A stretch of DNA of 64,000 nucleotides, from contig CM048848.1 of assembly GCA_026545225.1 (NCBI GenBank), positions 17,659,353 through 17,723,352 of the forward strand, written 5' to 3'. This DNA is from Cornus controversa (Eukaryota; Streptophyta; Magnoliopsida; Cornales; Cornaceae). How positions within the stretch are numbered: position 1 is the first letter of the stretch; the number at the start of each line of letters is the position of its first letter. Shown in pieces: positions 58,590 through 64,000 of the stretch. Both the position numbers and the translations under genes were made by a program. The notes beneath the pieces were generated by a model that saw only the letters and a list, made by a program, of their open reading frames with translations, searched no databases and had not been told where the DNA came from.

Positions 58590-61500
58590 AGATGATATCA
58601 ATTATAAGAATCATTAGTCCAATTTTCTGTAATGAGCACATTCACAATTAACTAGAACTAAGAAATCATGCACTTGAACACGAGTAGTTTAATTTTCACG
58701 AACATAGAGAGTATTCATATATTATAAAAATAGACCAAAATAAAGGTATGATTGGTTTCAAAAATAAATAGTTAAATAGTGAAGTAAATAATGGTATGAC
58801 CAAACCCAAATGAAATATGGGCTGCCTATCTTTCCCAGGCATGAGTGGCGTGATGGGAATCAAGTCGAAATGCAGTTCGCCCCAAGGGCCGAATACGAGA
58901 ATATGGGTTGTTCATATATGACTTTGAAAGAAACATAGGAGTAATTTGAAAAGAGCTTTTAAAAGCAATTTGAGAAGAGTCTTGGCCAAAGATGTTTTGA
59001 AAATTGTGAATGATTCTTGGAAAACTGAACTTAAAATTTGAAAAGATTTTTCTAATAAGATATTTTGCAAGGAATTGACTATGAGTTTTTAAACATTTGG
59101 TCGAAGTAAAATCACAAATAATGTAATACTAAGCAAGTAAAATATGCAAATTAAAAGGTTAGAATGCGTAACATTCTACACCTATCACACCCCCAAGCTT
59201 TCATGTTGCTAGTCCCTTAACAATAAAACAAAATAAAACAGCAATAAAAAAAAATTAACTAAGCCCTAACTAAACTACCCAACTCCTCTTTCGTGGGAGA
59301 AACGATTGCATTTAGCATATGCAACAAGCCTTTTAACCCCTAGGTTACCCCTAGTGGATGAGTTATAGTCCAGTGAGGTCCCAGAAATGCTACCCACAAA
59401 CATTCAAAATTTTTGTTTAAAAATTAATCAAGAAGAGGACTACAATATATAGTTACAAGACTTGCATTCAAGAATACTTTCAAATCTTTAAATTCCATAA
59501 TTCAAAGCAGTGGTCCTCATGCACAATTTACATCAACACATCTCAAAGCAACCAACTTTAGCTCCCTCGTGAAAAGTGAACTAACAGTCCTCTCATGTGG
59601 CATAACCCAGCTCCGAATATATTAAGTCACATATCCCTTCAACTCACTAGCTCCCTTTATTGAATTCATACTCAAAAACATGAATACAAGACTTTTTTTT
59701 TTTTTTTCATTGATTTATTGGTTGTGCAATGTCTTGGTCTATTAAGTTCTCTGGAAGATCCATGTAGCAAGCTTTCAGTCAGTGACTCCCAAACCAGATG
59801 GCTTTAGGGCACTAGGTTTTAAGATACCCCGAAGAACCTAATAACTCGAATCAACCAGGTTACAAACCAAGTCAACCAATGCTCATCTTTTCTCACCCTT
59901 TCACTTTTGACGCGAACACTCCGTGCTTCCTGAGGCATAGAGGCCCGGTTACTCATGAAAAGGATCAAATTGATTTGCTATTCATCACATATATATATAT
60001 TTTTTTTGAAGTCAAGTAAAACACATTAATACAAGACTTCTTTTTTTCTTCTTTTTTTTTTTCATTGATTTATTAATTGTGCAATGTCTTGGTCTATTAA
60101 GCTTTCTGGAAGATCCATGTAGCAAGCTTTCAGTCAGTGACTCCCAAACCAGATGGCTTTAGGGCACTAGGTTTTAAGACACCCCGAAGAACCTAATAAC
60201 TCGAATCAACCAGGCTACAAACCAAGACAACCAATGCTCATCTTTTCTCACCCTTTCACTTTTGACGCGAACACTCCGTGCTTCCTGAGGCATAGAGGCC
60301 CGGTTACTCATGAAAAGGATCAAATTGATTTGCTATTCATCACATCTTTTTTTTTTTTTTTTTTGAAGTCAAGTAAAACACGTTATCGGTATTCATTCTC
60401 AAGGGATACTAATTACTATCAAGTATATGTAATCCAACAACTCAGAGCCAAAGTTTATACCCTACAAGATTATGCTAGTGTGTCTGTGCATGAGAGGAAA
60501 CTAAAACCAATCACCCCAAGGCATGTCAATGCAAACAATGATTAAAACCACTAAATTCAAACCACAGTTTCTAAAAATTTAAAACATACCCAAGAAGTGC
60601 AAGTCAAACACCTACATAAAGTATTAAACCCTTGATTAACGTAAAAACATCTTAACTAAAAACAAAACAAATGAAAATAATAAAAAAAACTATAAAAAGA
60701 ACAACCAAAAATTCCTAGAAACGAGACAGACTTCATAAAAATTTCCCTCCAAAAGGCATCGCCTTGTCTCCAAACTTAAACTGTACACATTAAATAGAAA
60801 CAAAGATGCGGGTGAGAACGATAGTACCATGAACACGAAAAAGTGGCAAGAAAATAAAGCAACCCAATAGCATGAAAGTAATGCAAGCACTCTCCCAAAC
60901 TTAGATGCAACCACCTATAAAAAAAAACCACTATACTCCAACGACCAAGTGAAATGAATGGGAAAAGAATAAGGAAAACAAATAATAGAAGAAAATAAAA
61001 TAAAATAAGCAAATGCATCTAACATGAATGGGAGAATTTTTTTTTTTTGTGATTGGGCAATCGACAAATTGGGAGAATTTTTTTTTGAATTTTTTTCCAG
61101 ACACTTAGGGGTCCGTCGCCCAAGGTCGACCGAGACCCCCTTGTTCTGCCCTTTTGAGAGATAGATCTCCCATGTCCATCTCCCAACCTCCGCTACGTTG
61201 CACACTAAAAAAAACACATTAAAAAGCACCTATTCTTCAAATAAAAATAAAGAAAAACATGAAAGAATAATGCAAGAGAGAAATAAAAGAAAATCAAACT
61301 AATATACAAAATACCCCAAAGTTGCCAAGTTTAACGTCTAGGCTAGACAAAAAACTGACTTCAATTCAAGGTTCACCCGATGCCATATTGCTCGAAGAAA
61401 TTTAACATCACCCCCCTCATATGATCCTCACTTGTTTGTACCGAACTCAAAGTAACCGGAAGGGTCTCATTGGCTCCTAAAAACATATAAAAGGGTTTGG

Positions 61501-61945
61501 AAACAACCCTAGCCTTGGCTAAGGGTTGAGCTGACCTAAGTTGTTATTCTATCTTTCTAATGCTTCGGGAGGTGGGTTGGGAGACATCCTAAGGACCACA
61601 ACTTTCCCTTTATGGCATCTTGAAAAATATACTTGTGGGCATAAAAATGCTACCCAAATGGACATATTATCTACATTTTTATCAAGTAAAAGTAGCGAGA
61701 ATATTTAAAACACGTGAAGAAATATTATCCAAAGTTATTTTATTAAACAAACATGGAACTTGAAACAATAATATAAAAAAATATGCATAAAGTAAATGCT
61801 TAGGAGAAAGTTGTGGGACTCCCTCCTTCTATCAAAACTTGATTTGAGCTGAGGGCCAAATTCCCACTTGCTTTGTCTTGTGAATTGGAATAGAAATTTG
61901 ACTGATGTAGCCAAGAGTGACAATGGGATCATCTTCCTAGAAAAT
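58590..61945 (-). mobile_element. LTR-retrotransposon remnant (Tat-like), right-arm copy
   Basis: Mirror of 15890-19250, with the polypurine-like tract at about 59187-59200. The segment 60915-61229 is identical to left 16606-16920, including a 12-base homopolymer. The 354-bp tandem pair is at about 59690-60400. Confidence 0.5.
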
Positions 61946-63078
61946 AAGAAGAAAGAAAAACACCACAAATCAGTAAGCAAAAAATGATGGGCAAGTATAA
62001 AAAGGAAAATCACATCAATTTATACTATTTACTTCCAAAAGAAAAGTTCAATTCAAAGCAAAACCAATTAAACACAAATTTGAGAAAAGTGCAGAACAAA
62101 TGCAATTAGAAAGAGAGTCATAGACAGAGAGAGGGAGGTAGGTAGTACACCGTCACATATTTTTAAACCATTTAGTTTTTGTGTCTAATAGAGACAGAAA
62201 GAGAAAGAAACCAAGATATTAGAATGTGCGGCCTCCCCAGCCCAAAGAAAAAATTAGGACTTCGGAAGACAAATCAACACTCCAATTTAGAAATTCGAGT
62301 GTTTAAGCTCGCCCTCATTACTTGACCACGCAACCTTAGCAAGTTAAATTAACTTCTAGATGGTATTAAATGTTAAGAAAGATTTAAGGGTCAAGAAATT
62401 ATTCTCTGCATTAATATCTTAACAATTTTGCAATTCCCTTGCCTTAGTGAGTGTTTAATGTTTCATTAATCCACTAATCTTTAGGGATATATCACAAATG
62501 GGCCATCAATAATCGTCTAAAAACATCAGTAAATCTAACAGTAAAACTTGTGATAAGAACATAGATATTTTAAAAAAAAAAACTATTAAATCCACATTTG
62601 AAAGATGCAATCAACACAAACGTAAGTACAATCAACTTGCACTGAGAGAACAAAGTCAAAAAATTAAGAACTAATATAAAAACAAATTAAATAGTCAAAT
62701 TTGTTCCAATCTCATTTCTCTTAGTTGTTCCTTCTTCTCTAGTATTATGCTATTAGTGCTGAGAATAGAGATCTTACGTTATTTAAACTTATAACAAAAA
62801 TTATCTAATTTCTTGGCTTCTAAAGACATTTACTTCTAAAAAAACTATTAGGACTGTTAATTGTTCCAGTACCGTTATACCTTCAAGCCCAAATTGTTTC
62901 AATAATTCCGAGTTCTCCAAAATTTACTCTAAGAATTGTAGAGCGCTCTAAAAGTAGTTTGATATCATTTGTACTAAATCCATTCTCTTTCTTCTTTCAT
63001 TAATTTGTCACTTTGTAGGAGGAAATAGATGAGGGATGAAACAAGTTTCCGATAGAAGAGAGAGGAGAAGGAGGATGA

Positions 63079-64000
63079 TTTTGTGTATCACCTTCAGTAA
63101 CTCTTCTCCATTCAATATCTTCCATGTTCTCTCGAATTTCTTCATGCATAAACCCTAGAAGAAACCCTAGATTTTGCTTCTTATTCTTCTCCAGCAAACT
63201 CCAACTATTTGTTGCCTTTCAGGTTTGACTTCGAGCTCCAATAAGTCCAACCAGGTTTGACAATGGCGGGAAGATCTTTCTTGGAGATAGCGAGAATGCC
63301 CTAGCTCCGGCAAGGTTGAAGGCAAAACGACAGGGAGGGGACATGTTTTTAGGATTGATGACCGTAGCACAGCACAGCACAGCGAAAAGAGGCTCTACGC
63401 TTATGCCTAGTCGGAAGGTTCGACAAAGATGTGGGTTGCCTCGACAGAATCGGGAAATGGGCTTCAAAGAACTGGAAGATTTCAACTGGGGTTACAGGTA
63501 CTCCCTTGCTGGACTCGCTGCTTCTTTTCCAATTCCCATTTAAAAAGGAAGCAAGGAGAGTTTTGAAAGAAGGAAAGAGAGATTGGGGCGATGCAATGCT
63601 TCTACTCGACGTGTGGTACTATAGAGTGGGTTGTGCCATCCTGATGAAGAAAAGGAAAGAAAGACGTCTGCTTCTCTACGGACTGCCACTCCATCTCTGG
63701 TGTCGGAAACTGTTCGTCGCCATTGGGGACTTATGCGGGGGTCTGACTATATGGTGGATTCAAAGACTGTTGTAATTGTCGTCTCTGATGGCGGGGAAGT
63801 TTTGTCCTTTGTTTTGGTCGAAGACGATTCGGTGGCCTATAAAGTAGCTCTTATGGAAACAGCTTCACCCCAACTTGTGTCGAAACATGATTCCCTTGTT
63901 GGACGAGATGTGAGCAAGCTCATCATGGAGGAGGAGTGGTGGAGACACCAGGATCATCACACTGGAAAAGCCATGGCGAACTCTATTTCTCATTGGGAAT
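63079..64000 (+). mobile_element. LINE-B 5' part, right-arm copy, truncated by window end
   Basis: Mirror of 14752-13835. The plus strand carries the ORF1 segment GCLDRIGKWASKNWKIS, EARRVLKEGKRDWGDAM and LPLHLWCRKLFVAIGDLCGG (63431-63775), with several substitutions from the left copy. The flanking target-like TCATCCTCC (reverse complement) is at 63070-63078. Sequence beyond 64000 probably continues into LINE-B ORF1. Confidence 0.85.

Larger units (their letters stand above)
47050..64000 (-). repeat. Right arm of giant inverted repeat (open at window end)
   Basis: Reverse complement of 13835 to about 42 kb, minus LINE-C and minus 21501-26326. Arm-specific additions are the ycf1 insert, the 50108-50305 insert, a 665-bp tandem duplication (50746-52210) and about 165 bp at 52555-52720. 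The last base of the window still matches the left arm. Confidence 0.93.

Noticed and set aside
13835-64000. Palindrome as a pure sequencing hairpin artefact
   Set aside because: An artefact would give identical arms; here one arm has a LINE with target duplication, the other a clean empty site, and many substitutions differ. A haplotype mis-join is not excluded and is kept under findings.

Overview
The window reads as nuclear DNA of a dicot flowering plant. It is AT-rich, full of L1-, RTE-, Ty3/gypsy- and TRIM-type retroelements, and carries intron-containing scraps of plant genes, a piece of nuclear 18S rRNA and a piece of chloroplast ycf1. I find no intact host protein-coding gene. Everything coding is a transposon remnant or a pseudogene, so this is an intergenic or heterochromatin-like accessory region. 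The species cannot be named from the sequence.

Layout. 1-1845: 5' part of a minus-strand L1 LINE (LINE-A). 2390-3940: Ty3/gypsy remnant with a gag fragment and an ATCGAT-rich tandem array. 4590-5161: a complete miniature LTR element (TRIM) with a 5-bp target duplication. 5714-7684: a cluster of captured gene fragments, all on the plus strand and with introns kept (possible CXC/TSO1-like piece, B-type cyclin, DnaJ/HSP40 type I, GH9 endoglucanase). 8951-9150: a 40-bp tandem array built of heat-shock-element pentamers. 9442-14752: a second, heavily mutated L1 LINE (LINE-B).

From at least 13835 to the end of the window the DNA is one giant inverted repeat. The left arm runs to about 42 kb. A one-orientation AT-rich spacer of about 4.5-5 kb follows. 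The right arm runs from about 47.05 kb to 64000 and leaves the window unfinished. Both arms carry, in mirror order, the 5' part of LINE-B, a Ty3/gypsy remnant with a 354-bp tandem duplication, a DnaJ-domain pseudogene, an 18S rRNA fragment folded back on itself, a dispersed-repeat region and an AT-rich satellite.

The arms have diverged and the differences give a relative history. LINE-C (28277-34576) entered the left arm after duplication, because its empty target site is intact in the right arm. The right arm lost about 4.8 kb, cutting through an RTE LINE that holds a nested LTR element. It also gained a 665-bp tandem duplication, a ycf1 fragment and an unidentified insert of about 200 bp. 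Some arm segments are identical over hundreds of bases while others differ visibly, which suggests local gene conversion between arms.
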